A stretch of 64,000 nucleotides of DNA from Enteractinococcus coprophilus (GTDB lineage Bacteria; Actinomycetota; Actinomycetes; Actinomycetales; Micrococcaceae), in NCBI RefSeq assembly GCF_006716305.1, contig NZ_VFOU01000001.1:372001-436000 (forward strand), given 5' to 3'. Below are positions 1 through 7,601 of this stretch, one piece after another (the first letter of the stretch is position 1; each line of letters starts with the position of its first letter). A program made the position numbers and the translations under genes. The notes under the pieces are model-generated. The model made no database searches. It had not been told where the DNA came from and saw nothing but the letters and a program-made list of their open reading frames with translations.

Positions 1-230
1 TCATTAATCAGCCCGGCTTGGCCCATGGCCCGGGCGACTTCTAGCGGATAGTGGTGCTCGTTCCACCCCTGGCGCATGGTGTCAACGTGCGCTTCGGCGA
101 ACTGACGGGTGCGCTGCCAGATGATTCTATCGGCGGCTGGGATGTCAGCAAAGACGTCGTAGTAGTCGATGTCTTGGGCGTCGGTGAGCTGGTAGTCGGG
201 TTGCTGATTTCCCGGAAACGATGTGGGCAT
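1..230 (-). CDS. acyl-CoA dehydrogenase family protein, N-terminal part (runs off the window)
   Basis: The open frame starts at an ATG (complement of 228-230) preceded by a GAAAGAAG ribosome-binding site and stays open to the left edge, giving 76 codons. The translation begins MPTSFPGNQQPDYQL and continues with YDVFADIP, a WQRTRQFAEAH helix and YPLEVARAMGQAGL. That is the layout of the helical N-terminal domain of FAD-dependent acyl-CoA dehydrogenases, with some resemblance to the glutaryl-CoA dehydrogenase branch. The FAD- and substrate-binding parts lie outside the window, so the substrate cannot be named. The family call is an inference from about 76 residues. Confidence 0.6.
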   Translation of the reverse strand, partial: MPTSFPGNQQPDYQLTDAQDIDYYDVFADIPAADRIIWQRTRQFAEAHVDTMRQGWNEHHYPLEVARAMGQAGLIN

Positions 231-520
231 GAGACTTCTTTCGACAAAGGGGCATATGAGGCTTAGGTCTCAATCTAGTCTGCTTTTGGACACGGAAATC
301 TAACATGAACTGCCGGTATCGGGTATCGGGTACTTTTGCAGTCCCACACTGCTCTTAGAAGACGGGTGTGATCCCAGCAGTGTTGCTGATGCGGTTGCGC
401 AGTCGAATCCGACGGTTGGCGGAGTCGTATTCGGCGTGCATAGCGTGTAAGCGATTTTGCTCTGACGCAGTCTTCCTTTTTGGATGCGCCAATTATGGGC
501 ATTGCCAGTATTCCACTGCG
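231..520. other. intergenic stretch with one uncertain 45-codon reading frame
   Basis: Between the acyl-CoA dehydrogenase start and the small membrane protein stop. On the minus strand a frame from a TTG (complement 490-492) to a TAA (complement 355-357) would encode a basic, Arg/Asn-rich 45-residue peptide ending NTAGITPVF. It has no convincing ribosome-binding site and no family I recognise, so I do not call it a gene. No tRNA cloverleaf was found. Confidence 0.3.
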
Positions 521-721
521 CTAATCTGACCGGTGAAACATCCACAGCCCAATGATGGCGCCAATGATTTTGACGGAACCCAAACCAAGCAGCATCCACT
601 GCTCAGTAGTGATCTGGCCGTCTTCGACGAAAATAGTGACGGCGGCAAACCCGGCAAGCAGCAGCCCAAGAATGAGTGTGAACACCCACAGGACTTTGAT
701 GCCGGGCGCCTCCTTGTGCAT
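521..721 (-). CDS. small two-helix membrane protein
   Basis: A 66-residue protein with two hydrophobic segments, about residues 8-30 (VLWVFTLILGLLLAGFAAVTIF) and 43-62, separated by a short acidic loop (EDGQITTEQW). It ends in a charged HRSD tail. Its ATG overlaps the rlmN stop codon in a TGATG arrangement, so it is co-transcribed and probably translationally coupled with rlmN. No catalytic motif is visible. I do not recognise a family; a small inner-membrane protein of unknown role is all the sequence supports. Confidence 0.6.
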   Translation of the reverse strand: MHKEAPGIKVLWVFTLILGLLLAGFAAVTIFVEDGQITTEQWMLLGLGSVKIIGAIIGLWMFHRSD

Positions 722-2079
722 CAGGCGTCTTCGGCGGCCAGCTGTCCGCAGGCCCCGTCGATTTCTTTGCCTCGAGTATCGCGCAGGGTGGTTGGGACAC
801 CGGCGTCGTTAAGTCGGTCGATGAACTCTTGAGTGATGTCGGGTTCGGAGGCCGTCCAGATGGAACCCGGGGTCGGGTTGAGCGGGATCGGGTTGACGTG
901 GGCCCAGCCGCGACCGCGGGCGTTGATCTTTTTGGCCAGCAGATCGGCGCGCCAGGCGTGGTCGTTCATGTCTTTGATGAGTGCGTATTCAATTGAGACG
1001 CGACGTCCGGTTTGCACGTAATAATTGAACGCGGCGTCGAGGGCTTCGTCGGCGTCCCAGCGCGAGTTCACCGGGATCATCTGATCGCGCAGCTCATTAT
1101 CGGGAGCGTGCAAGCTCAATGCGAAGGTGACCGGGATGCCCTCTCCGGCCAGCCTGTTAATGGCCGGCACCAGGCCGACGGTAGAGACGGTGATGTTGCG
1201 AGCGGACATACCCAGTCCGGCCGGGGCGTCGTCAACCATACGGTGCACGGCGTTCATCACGCGGCGGTAGTTGGCCAGTGGTTCACCCATACCCATGAAC
1301 ACGACGTTGGTAACGCGTTCGATGTTGCGACCGCCTTCTGGCACACCAAGTTGCCCCGCGGCGATGACGCGGTTGGCGGCAATGATTTGCTCGACGATTT
1401 CGGCGGTCGATAGGTTGCGGGTTAGCCCTGCTTGTCCGGTGGCACAGAATGGACAGTTCATACCGCAGCCCGCTTGCGAGGAGACGCAGAGGGTCACGCG
1501 GTTTTGGTAGCGCATCAAGACGGATTCCACGAGGACGCCGTCGAAGAGTTTCCACAGGAATTTGATGGTCTGGCGGTCTTCGGTTTCGATCCTGCGGACT
1601 TCGGTCAGCAGGTTCGGGAAGAAGATCTCGGCGAGTTCGTCACGCTTGGCAGCCGGCAGGTCGGTCATATCGGCAGGGTCGGTGGTGTAATGCGTGAAGT
1701 AATGGGTCGAGAGCTGGCGGGCGCGGAATGCAGGAAGCCCAAGTTCTTTGACCTTTTCCTCACGGTCTACCATCGACATATCGGCGAGGTGCTGAGCAGG
1801 CTGGGTAACGCGCGGCTGCTTGAACTCTAGCTTCGGGCGACCCTCGGCATCCGTGCGCTGGGTCCATCCCTCAGTACGTGGTTGCACCTGTGGACGAGGT
1901 TTCTCCATGGCCGGACGAACGCCGTGTTGCGCCAGGCGAGCCCGCTCATCAGCAAGCTGCTCAACCTCGGGATCTAAGAATTGTTTGCGCGGCGGATTCA
2001 GCTTCAGCCGACCAGCGCGGTCTTTCTGAGGCTTCATCGGTCGAGTACCGGGTTTCCGAGGAGTATACTTCTGTGCCAT
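721..2079 (-). CDS. rlmN: 23S rRNA (adenine-2503-C2)-methyltransferase / tRNA A37 methyltransferase
   Basis: Radical-SAM methyltransferase that makes 2-methyladenosine at 23S rRNA A2503 and tRNA A37. The radical-SAM cluster motif CGMNCPFC (CX3CX2C) is intact. Other family blocks are present: KFLWKLFDGVLVESVLM, CVSSQAGC, VFMGMGEPLANY, NITVSTVGLVP, ALSLHAP and a C-terminal TLRDTRGKEIDGACGQL carrying the methyl-carrying Cys. About 105 N-terminal residues form a basic, Pro/Arg-rich extension typical of actinobacterial homologues. I chose the ATG giving MAQKYTPRK (452 aa); the open frame extends 13 codons further up but without a better ribosome-binding site, so the start is tentative. The stop overlaps the start of the downstream small membrane protein. 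Confidence 0.95.
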   Translation of the reverse strand: MAQKYTPRKPGTRPMKPQKDRAGRLKLNPPRKQFLDPEVEQLADERARLAQHGVRPAMEKPRPQVQPRTEGWTQRTDAEGRPKLEFKQPRVTQPAQHLADMSMVDREEKVKELGLPAFRARQLSTHYFTHYTTDPADMTDLPAAKRDELAEIFFPNLLTEVRRIETEDRQTIKFLWKLFDGVLVESVLMRYQNRVTLCVSSQAGCGMNCPFCATGQAGLTRNLSTAEIVEQIIAANRVIAAGQLGVPEGGRNIERVTNVVFMGMGEPLANYRRVMNAVHRMVDDAPAGLGMSARNITVSTVGLVPAINRLAGEGIPVTFALSLHAPDNELRDQMIPVNSRWDADEALDAAFNYYVQTGRRVSIEYALIKDMNDHAWRADLLAKKINARGRGWAHVNPIPLNPTPGSIWTASEPDITQEFIDRLNDAGVPTTLRDTRGKEIDGACGQLAAEDA

Positions 2080-2234
2080 TTGCCATATTGTCTCACACGC
2101 AACCGCCATCCAATACACGTATAATGGCCACTTCTCTCACGGCATGAGCCCGCTTCGCAGATGACCACCGTGGGCTCCGGTCTCGGTGTGTGTCGGGACA
2201 GCATATCCGCGATGACGTATATCACATTTAACGT

Positions 2235-2240
2235 TAGGCT
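2235..2240 (+). promoter_or_regulatory. -10 element TAGGCT, six nt before the DUF779 start
   Basis: TAGGCT ends six bases before the ATG at 2247, and a TGAC-containing -35-like stretch lies at 2212-2217. No Shine-Dalgarno sequence fits between. This is the geometry of a leaderless actinobacterial transcript. The same arrangement recurs at several other genes in the window. Confidence 0.45.
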
Positions 2241-2246
2241 GCGTAT

Positions 2247-2651
2247 ATGACTACTATTATTGCCTCTCGTCCAGACATCCCGGGGGAAGACTTCTCCCGG
2301 GTTGCCATGACCGAAGAAACGCTGAGCCTTCTACAAAAATTGCGCGGCATCCACGGTGATTTGATGTTTCACCTATCGGGGGGATGCTGTGACGGCTCCT
2401 CCCCGATGTGTTATCCGGTGGGGGATTTTCGCATCGGCGGTCAAGACCTGCTGTTGGGAACATTCGACCTGCCCGCAACGGATGACCTACCTGCCACCGA
2501 GATCGGCTTCTGGGTTGCGAAACCCCACTTCGAGTACCTGCGCGGATCGCACATCACTTTAGATACAGTCGATGGTCGCGGCGCAGGGTTCTCTGTGGAA
2601 TCCCCAGAAGGCAAACGCTTTATTATGCGCTCGACCTTGCTGCCATCATGA
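2247..2651 (+). CDS. DUF779 family protein, aldehyde dehydrogenase partner
   Basis: A 134-residue DUF779 protein. The family hallmark is seen in FHLSGGCCDGSSPMCYP (about residues 47-63), with a Cys pair and a third Cys that could bind a metal, followed by G-F-W-V and SVESPEGKRF. Its biochemical function is not established. It is almost always linked to aldehyde dehydrogenases of the AcoD/ExaC type, and here it is the first gene of such a unit. The stop overlaps the start of the GAF regulator in an ATGA, implying one transcript. The promoter appears leaderless. Confidence 0.85.
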   Translation: MTTIIASRPDIPGEDFSRVAMTEETLSLLQKLRGIHGDLMFHLSGGCCDGSSPMCYPVGDFRIGGQDLLLGTFDLPATDDLPATEIGFWVAKPHFEYLRGSHITLDTVDGRGAGFSVESPEGKRFIMRSTLLPS

Positions 2652-3928
2652 CGGTTCTGGCACGTGCGCACCACAACCCCGCCGACGACGCGTACCAGGC
2701 GGTCGTAGCGGCCGCCCACCAAAAACTGCACGACGCCGTGGTCGATACTCGATTCGTCCGTTCCGCAGTATCTGAATCGTGGCGGCGGTGCCTGAAACTC
2801 CACCACACTCCCGAGCGCGTCACGGCTCCGACCACGATTTCCACCGATATCCTGGACAATCACCGAAAGACCCACCCGGTGACTGAGGTCCTTCCCCTGG
2901 TCGAAACGCTGCTGGCACCGGCGCACGAGGTCGGACTCATTACGGCAATATCCAATACCGACGGTCATCTGCTCTGGGTTGATGGCGCTCACCCGATGCG
3001 AGCGCAGGCCGAAACGATCGGCTTTGCTCCGGGTGCCGATTGGTCCGAAGAATCCATGGGCACGTCTGCGCCCGGGGCCGCCCTATCGACCGGTGCTCCC
3101 GTCCAGGTGGCCGGGGCCGAACACTTCTCTCACGCTGTGCACGGCTTCTATTGCAGCGCCGTCCCGCTGCGACACCCCTCTGGCAATATCGTGGGCATGC
3201 TGGATCTTACCGGCTCCGAGGCTGCCGTTACCCCGTTGGCTCTGGCCATGTTGTCCAATACCGCTCAGGTCATCGAGCAGTACTGGGCGAGCCAGACATT
3301 CCCCGACGCTCACCACAGCGCCCCGGTTGCCCTACCGAATACGCCACTGATTGAGGTCGCGACCGGACGCACCCCGCGCGTTGGGCAGTTGCGTCTATCG
3401 AACCGTCACGCAGAAATCTTGACCATTTTGGACTGGCATCGCTCCGGCCTCTCGGCCACCCAGTTGGCCCACGAACTCTTCGGCGACCTGACACCCGATG
3501 AGCTGCCCGCCCGGTTGACCACGGTGCGCGCCGAGATGTCCCGGTTGCGCAAGCTGTTACTCACCCGGAAACTACCCATCAGCATTGACTCTCAGCCCTA
3601 CCGACTACAAACCGCAGTGGCCACCGATGCCCACGCGGCAATGCGCGCGCTACACCGCGGTGACTTGACCACTGCCCTCCAGGTCGCCCCGGCCGACATT
3701 CTGCCCGGCTCGGACGCGCCCGGTATCGTCGACATTCGCCAACATTTTGCCGTCACGCTGCGCGAAGCCGTATTGGCCGATGCGACTCCCGACCAACTGT
3801 GGTCCTATCTGGGTCGCCACCAGGCGGCCAACGACGTCGAAGCCTGGATGCTGGCCCTGAAAATCCTGCCGTCCCACAGTCCCCGTCGGGCCATTGTGAC
3901 CGCCACGCTCCAACGCCTGACCAACTGA
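2648..3928 (+). CDS. GAF-domain transcriptional regulator of the aldehyde dehydrogenase unit
   Basis: A 426-residue regulator resembling the sensory half of AcoR-type activators. Residues 1-60 are a helical cap (FVRSAVSESWRRCLKLH). A GAF-like domain occupies about 75-205 (DGHLLWVDG, GADWSEESMGTSAPGAAL, HGFYCSAVPLRHPSGNIVGMLDLTG). A C-terminal part contains a winged-helix-like segment (LSNRHAEILTILDWHRSGLSATQLAHELFG). It has no sigma-54 AAA+ domain, unlike classical AcoR. It is coupled to DUF779 by an ATGA overlap and lies just upstream of the aldehyde dehydrogenase, so sensing an aldehyde or alcohol and controlling that gene is the likely role (inference). Confidence 0.75.
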   Translation: MTVLARAHHNPADDAYQAVVAAAHQKLHDAVVDTRFVRSAVSESWRRCLKLHHTPERVTAPTTISTDILDNHRKTHPVTEVLPLVETLLAPAHEVGLITAISNTDGHLLWVDGAHPMRAQAETIGFAPGADWSEESMGTSAPGAALSTGAPVQVAGAEHFSHAVHGFYCSAVPLRHPSGNIVGMLDLTGSEAAVTPLALAMLSNTAQVIEQYWASQTFPDAHHSAPVALPNTPLIEVATGRTPRVGQLRLSNRHAEILTILDWHRSGLSATQLAHELFGDLTPDELPARLTTVRAEMSRLRKLLLTRKLPISIDSQPYRLQTAVATDAHAAMRALHRGDLTTALQVAPADILPGSDAPGIVDIRQHFAVTLREAVLADATPDQLWSYLGRHQAANDVEAWMLALKILPSHSPRRAIVTATLQRLTN

Positions 3929-3937
3929 TCCGCAAGC

Positions 3938-3960
3938 GGGTTGCAACGTTGCTGCAACCC
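3938..3960. promoter_or_regulatory. palindrome GGGTTGCA-N7-TGCAACCC upstream of the aldehyde dehydrogenase
   Basis: A perfect 8-bp inverted repeat with a 7-nt spacer sits between the GAF regulator stop and the aldehyde dehydrogenase start, just upstream of a TAGAGT -10-like element near 3971. There is no T-tract, so it is not a typical terminator. It is a good candidate operator for the adjacent GAF regulator (inference). Confidence 0.45.
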
Positions 3961-4041
3961 ACCCAACCTTAGAGTGGGACACGTCACACCACGTCGCCCA
4001 TCGGGCGCTGACACTCCTCCACGCTAGGGAAAGGTATCACC

Positions 4042-5565
4042 ATGGTCGTGTACGCAAATCCGAATACCGACGGCGCCGTCGTAGATTTCAAGGATCGCTA
4101 TGATCACTTCATTGGCGGCGAATGGAAGGCCCCCGCCAAGGGGCAATACTTTGAAAACCCCACCCCGATCACCGGCCAGTGCTTCACGATGATCGCCCGA
4201 GGCACCGCCGAAGACATCGAAGCCGCCCTGGACGCCGCGCACGCCGCTGCGAAAACCTGGAATAAATCCTCGGCAACTGAACGCGCCGCGGTACTGCTGG
4301 CCGTCGCCGACCGGATGGAACAAAACCTCGAAAAACTCGCGGTCGCCGAATCTTGGGACAACGGCAAAGCCGTGCGCGAGACGCTCAACGCAGACCTGCC
4401 GCTGGCCATCGACCACCTGCGCTACTTTGCCGGCGCCATCCGCGCACAAGAAGGCTCTCTGTCGCAAATCGATGACGACACCGTGGCCTACCACTATCAC
4501 GAACCACTGGGTGTGGTCGGCCAAATTATCCCGTGGAACTTCCCGATCCTGATGGCCATCTGGAAAATCGCCCCGGCATTAGCCGGTGGCAACTGTATTG
4601 TGCTGAAACCCGCCGAACAAACCCCTGCATCAATCATGGTGCTGATGGAACTGGTCGGCGACCTCATCCCACCGGGCGTGCTCAACGTCGTCAACGGCTT
4701 CGGTTTAGAAGCCGGCAAACCGCTAGCGTCCTCGCCACGTATCGGCAAGATTGCGTTCACTGGTGAAACCACCACCGGGCGCATGATTATGCAGTATGCC
4801 ACCGAGAACATCATCCCGGTCTCCCTGGAGCTCGGCGGCAAATCCCCGAATATCTTCTTCGGCGACGTCATGGACGCCGACGACGGCTACCTGGATAAAG
4901 CGCTGGAAGGGTTCACGTTCTTTGCGCTGAACCAGGGTGAAGTCTGCACCTGCCCATCGCGTGCACTCATTCAGGAGAGCATTGCCGATGACTTTTACGA
5001 TCTGGGCATCGAACGCGTCAAGCAGATCAAACAGGGCAACCCGCTGGACACCGACACCATGATGGGCGCTCAAGCATCCAATGACCAGTTCGAAAAGATC
5101 ATGTCCTACATCGATATCGGCAAACAGGGCGGTGCCGAAGTCCTGATCGGCGGCGAAGCCGTGGATCTCGGCGGCGAACTGTCCGGCGGCTACTACGTGG
5201 CCCCAACCGTGCTGCGCGGTTCCAACGATATGCGCGTCTTCCAGGAAGAAATCTTCGGGCCGGTGGTTGCTACCACGACCTTCAAGGATTACGACGACGC
5301 CCTATCGATCGCCAATGACACGCTGTTCGGTCTGGGTGCCGGTGTCTGGTCACGCAACGGCAACGTTGCCTACCGTGCTGGACGTGACATCCAAGCCGGT
5401 CGGGTGTGGGTCAACAACTACCACGCCTACCCGGCACACGCAGCCTTCGGTGGCTACAAGATGTCCGGTTTTGGTCGCGAGACTCACCTGATGTTGCTCG
5501 AGGCCTATCAGCAAACCAAGAACCTGTTAGTGTCCTACTCCGAACAGCCACAGGGTTTCTTCTAA
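4042..5565 (+). CDS. NAD-dependent aldehyde dehydrogenase (AcoD/ExaC/AdhA type)
   Basis: A 507-residue class of aldehyde dehydrogenase oxidising short aliphatic aldehydes, such as acetaldehyde, to acids. The cofactor/catalytic landmarks are in place: PWNFP at about 165, the general base Glu263 in [10 protein letters not shown], and the nucleophile Cys302 in [11 protein letters not shown]. The second Cys right after (CTC) is typical of the AcoD/ExaC group. The ATG follows a GGGAAAGG ribosome-binding site. Upstream lie DUF779 and its GAF regulator, a constellation typical of inducible acetaldehyde or ethanol catabolism. A strong terminator follows. Confidence 0.93.
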   Translation: MVVYANPNTDGAVVDFKDRYDHFIGGEWKAPAKGQYFENPTPITGQCFTMIARGTAEDIEAALDAAHAAAKTWNKSSATERAAVLLAVADRMEQNLEKLAVAESWDNGKAVRETLNADLPLAIDHLRYFAGAIRAQEGSLSQIDDDTVAYHYHEPLGVVGQIIPWNFPILMAIWKIAPALAGGNCIVLKPAEQTPASIMVLMELVGDLIPPGVLNVVNGFGLEAGKPLASSPRIGKIAFTGETTTGRMIMQYATENIIPVSLELGGKSPNIFFGDVMDADDGYLDKALEGFTFFALNQGEVCTCPSRALIQESIADDFYDLGIERVKQIKQGNPLDTDTMMGAQASNDQFEKIMSYIDIGKQGGAEVLIGGEAVDLGGELSGGYYVAPTVLRGSNDMRVFQEEIFGPVVATTTFKDYDDALSIANDTLFGLGAGVWSRNGNVAYRAGRDIQAGRVWVNNYHAYPAHAAFGGYKMSGFGRETHLMLLEAYQQTKNLLVSYSEQPQGFF

Positions 5566-5582
5566 AACTCACCCATTAACAC

Positions 5583-5622
5583 ACTGGAGCGCAGATCGGT
5601 TGCGATCTGCGCTCCAGTTTTT
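5583..5622 (+). terminator. strong rho-independent terminator after the aldehyde dehydrogenase
   Basis: A perfect 16-bp stem (arms 5583-5598 and 5603-5618) with a GTTG loop is followed by TTTTT. It ends the aldehyde dehydrogenase unit 18 nt after the stop codon. Confidence 0.93.
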
Positions 5623-5633
5623 AAACGCTATTT

Positions 5634-5828
5634 TTAGGAGTGTTCGATGTCGTCGTCATCAACAGGTACATCAATATGTTGTTCGACCCAGTCAGCTTCA
5701 TTGACCGTGATCGGTTTGGGTGTTCTCGGTAGTATCGGCTGGTCCTCGTCTCCTTCAGCGTCGACGAAGTTTTCCAGGAGACCTTCTTCCGGAACTTCAA
5801 GTTGCGGTTTCTTGCGATCTGCGGGCAT
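5634..5828 (-). CDS. small acidic protein downstream of the MerR regulator
   Basis: A 64-residue protein, very acidic at the C-terminus (VPVDDDDIEHS), with a NEADWVEQ motif around residues 43-50. It has an AAGGAG ribosome-binding site 6-8 nt before its ATG, and lies 5 nt beyond the MerR regulator stop, so the two genes form an operon. I do not recognise a named family. A second small acidic ORF on the other side of hsp20 (6738) carries a similar Asp/Trp stretch. A role tied to the heat-shock locus is only suggested by position. Confidence 0.65.
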   Translation of the reverse strand: MPADRKKPQLEVPEEGLLENFVDAEGDEDQPILPRTPKPITVNEADWVEQHIDVPVDDDDIEHS

Positions 5829-5833
5829 AACAA

Positions 5834-6127
5834 CTACTCCTTTCGCTGGGCTCTTAGCCTTGCATTCTCATCTTGAAGTTTCAAGACCACATCAATCCCG
5901 GCGAGGTTCAATCCGTCTTCCAGTAGTGCGGTGATGCGTTGCAAACGTTCGATGTCATCATTGCTATAGCGTCGTGTCCCGCCCGGCGTGCGTGCCGGCT
6001 CAACCAAGCCGCGACTCTCATACAGGCGTAACGTCTGTACCCCCGCCCCTACCAGCTCGGCAGCCACCGAGATGGTGTACACGCCCCTGGAATCATCAAT
6101 CTCGTCTAAAGTCTCCGCTTCGTTCAT
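5834..6127 (-). CDS. MerR-family regulator, HspR-like
   Basis: A 97-residue MerR-type repressor. The winged HTH is clear: [21 protein letters not shown], then [18 protein letters not shown], and a C-terminal dimerisation helix ([16 protein letters not shown]). It is divergent from hsp20, the arrangement of HspR-like repressors that turn off chaperone genes. The start is taken at MNEAETLDE, where AAGGGAAAG precedes the ATG; an upstream ATG 13 codons earlier lacks such a site. A perfect palindrome between the two divergent genes is the likely operator and would give autoregulation. Confidence 0.85.
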   Translation of the reverse strand: MNEAETLDEIDDSRGVYTISVAAELVGAGVQTLRLYESRGLVEPARTPGGTRRYSNDDIERLQRITALLEDGLNLAGIDVVLKLQDENARLRAQRKE

Positions 6128-6164
6128 ACTTTCCCTTGTGCGAATGTCCATATTATGGTATATC

Positions 6165-6190
6165 AAATCTATAGCGGATGCTATAGATTT
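6165..6190. promoter_or_regulatory. perfect 11-bp palindrome between MerR and hsp20
   Basis: The arms AAATCTATAGC (6165-6175) and GCTATAGATTT (6180-6190) are exact reverse complements around a 4-nt spacer. The element is AT-rich in a GC-rich region and centred between the divergent MerR and hsp20 starts. It differs from the CTTGAGT-N7-ACTCAAG HAIR element of streptomycete HspR. Likely operator for the adjacent MerR protein. Confidence 0.7.
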
Positions 6191-6238
6191 CCTCCGCTAA
6201 CAAATGAATCAAACCGTCGAATGAAAGGGGTATTCTCC

Positions 6239-6667
6239 GTGCTTATGCGCAGTGATCCATTCCGTGAACTCGACCGTCTGACTCAACAGCTCTTGGGTTC
6301 CACGGGCACCCGGATGCGGCCAACCATGATGTTGATGGATGCGTGGCGCGACGGCGACACGTTCCACATCGAATTCGACTTGCCAGGTGTCGATCCCTCC
6401 AGTATCGACCTGGATGTTGAACGCAATGTCATCACGGTTAAAGCCGAACGCGCTCCCTTGTCCGACGACGTCGAACGTCTGGCATCTGAACGCCCACGCG
6501 GGCACTTCAGTCGTCAGCTGGTGCTCGGCGACAACCTGGACACCGACAATATCTCGGCGAACTATGAGGCCGGCGTCCTTGCGCTGGAAGTTCCAGTCGC
6601 AGAGACAGCCAAGCCACGCAAGATTGAAATTAGCAGTGGCAACGACTCGAAGTCGATCACCTCATAA
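6239..6667 (+). CDS. Hsp20 / alpha-crystallin family small heat-shock protein
   Basis: A 142-residue ATP-independent holdase. The alpha-crystallin domain spans about residues 30-130: [31 protein letters not shown], a [14 protein letters not shown] strand pair and the [13 protein letters not shown]-x-L motif. The start is set at a GTG 8 nt after an AAAGGGG ribosome-binding site; an ATG two codons later is possible. The N-terminal [16 protein letters not shown] is typical of actinobacterial Hsp20. Expression is probably repressed by the divergent MerR protein at the palindrome just upstream. Confidence 0.93.
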   Translation: MLMRSDPFRELDRLTQQLLGSTGTRMRPTMMLMDAWRDGDTFHIEFDLPGVDPSSIDLDVERNVITVKAERAPLSDDVERLASERPRGHFSRQLVLGDNLDTDNISANYEAGVLALEVPVAETAKPRKIEISSGNDSKSITS

Positions 6668-6737
6668 CGCACCGGGCGCTGCTGACCTAAGAAATATGAC
6701 CGCCGCATAGTCAACCCCTGGAAGGAGGCACTTGATT

Positions 6738-6848
6738 ATGACAACGTTATTTAACTTCCTTACCCCTGAGCCTGAGCCCAACCCACATCAGGTGCCGGAC
6801 GACCAGGGTGACTTCGACTGGATCATGGTCAGTGAGCCACCCTGCTAA
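6738..6848 (+). CDS. 36-residue small ORF with strong ribosome-binding site
   Basis: An ATG 8 nt after GGAAGGAGG opens a 36-codon frame, MTTLFNFLTPEPEPNP at the start and GDFDWIMVSEPPC at the end. It lies 70 nt after hsp20 and just before a hairpin, so it is probably the last gene of the heat-shock transcript. The peptide is Pro/Glu/Asp-rich with a single Cys at the C-terminus. The FDW segment resembles the ADW segment of the 64-residue protein on the other side of the locus. Function unknown. Confidence 0.55.
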   Translation: MTTLFNFLTPEPEPNPHQVPDDQGDFDWIMVSEPPC

Positions 6849-6866
6849 TACAAAATCCATCCGATG

Positions 6867-6899
6867 AGCGCCGCCGCCCCTTTTGGGGTTCGCGGCGCT
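6867..6899 (+). terminator. hairpin after the heat-shock small ORF, probable terminator
   Basis: An 8-bp stem AGCGCCGC/GCGGCGCT encloses a CCCC-TTTT-GGGG inner hairpin. Only a loose T-rich tail (CTTGTCGTCTGTC) follows, so termination is likely but not certain. Confidence 0.5.
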
Positions 6900-6996
6900 T
6901 GTCGTCTGTCCATCGCGCGGCGAGGAAGCTACGCTAGATCAGGTGAGCCGCGAGGAAGCATCAAGTGCAATATCCTCGATCAAAGAAAGTCCACCT

Positions 6997-7485
6997 ATGA
7001 CACAACGCGAGATCTTCTACACCTCGGATATCTATGATCAGTTCGAAGATGAGGTAGCCTCCCTCGACTTGCCGTTGCATTCCCTGGGCCAGCATAAACA
7101 ATTTCATGGTCGCATTCGCACAGTCCGGTGTCTGCATGACAACGGGTTAGTCAAAGCCATCGCTAATGAACCGGGCAACGGACAGGTGCTCGTCGTCGAC
7201 GGCGGTGGGAGTCTGCGATCAGCGCTGATGGGCGGCAATATTGCCAAAGCCTTTGCAGATAGCGGATGGGCCGGGGTCATCATTCACGGCGCTGTGCGGG
7301 ATCGTCATGAAATCGAGGCATTACCGCTCGGTGTCAAAGCGCTGGGGTCCAATCCACGCAAGTCCGCTAAGGACGGCGTTGGAGTACGTGATGTGCCGGT
7401 GGCCATCGGTAACGTTGAGTTCATCCCCGGTGCGCTGGTCTACGCCGATGAAGACGGCGTGATTGTGGATGCGCGCGCTTTATAA
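6997..7485 (+). CDS. RraA-like protein (RNase E regulator / HMG aldolase family)
   Basis: A 162-residue RraA-fold protein. Visible family motifs are DIYDQFED at the N-terminus, VLVVDGGGSLRSALMGGNIAKAF, and GVIIHGAVRDRHEIEALPLGVKALG with the R-D pair that binds substrate or metal in the aldolase branch, then GALVYADEDGVIV. Members include RraA, which inhibits RNase E, and 4-hydroxy-4-methyl-2-oxoglutarate/oxaloacetate aldolases; both activities may coexist. The ATG at 6997 was chosen over an upstream in-frame GTG/ATG stretch because the conserved region begins here. A strong terminator follows directly. Confidence 0.85.
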   Translation: MTQREIFYTSDIYDQFEDEVASLDLPLHSLGQHKQFHGRIRTVRCLHDNGLVKAIANEPGNGQVLVVDGGGSLRSALMGGNIAKAFADSGWAGVIIHGAVRDRHEIEALPLGVKALGSNPRKSAKDGVGVRDVPVAIGNVEFIPGALVYADEDGVIVDARAL

Positions 7486-7494
7486 GCACCAGCC

Positions 7495-7531
7495 GTGGTG
7501 CGTCATCAGTCAAGGATGACGCACCACTTTT
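7495..7531 (+). terminator. rho-independent terminator after the RraA-like gene
   Basis: A perfect 13-bp stem (7495-7507 with 7515-7527), a 7-nt loop and a TTTT run. Confidence 0.9.
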
Positions 7532-7601
7532 CAAGCTGAATAGGGCAGTCCCGGAATGTGGCCACGTGGGCTTTTCAACCAGTGCCATGGGCCAGTCAAG
7601 A

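Noticed and set aside
370-410. tRNA-like T-arm TCGAATCC
   Set aside because: No matching acceptor, D or anticodon arms could be folded around it.
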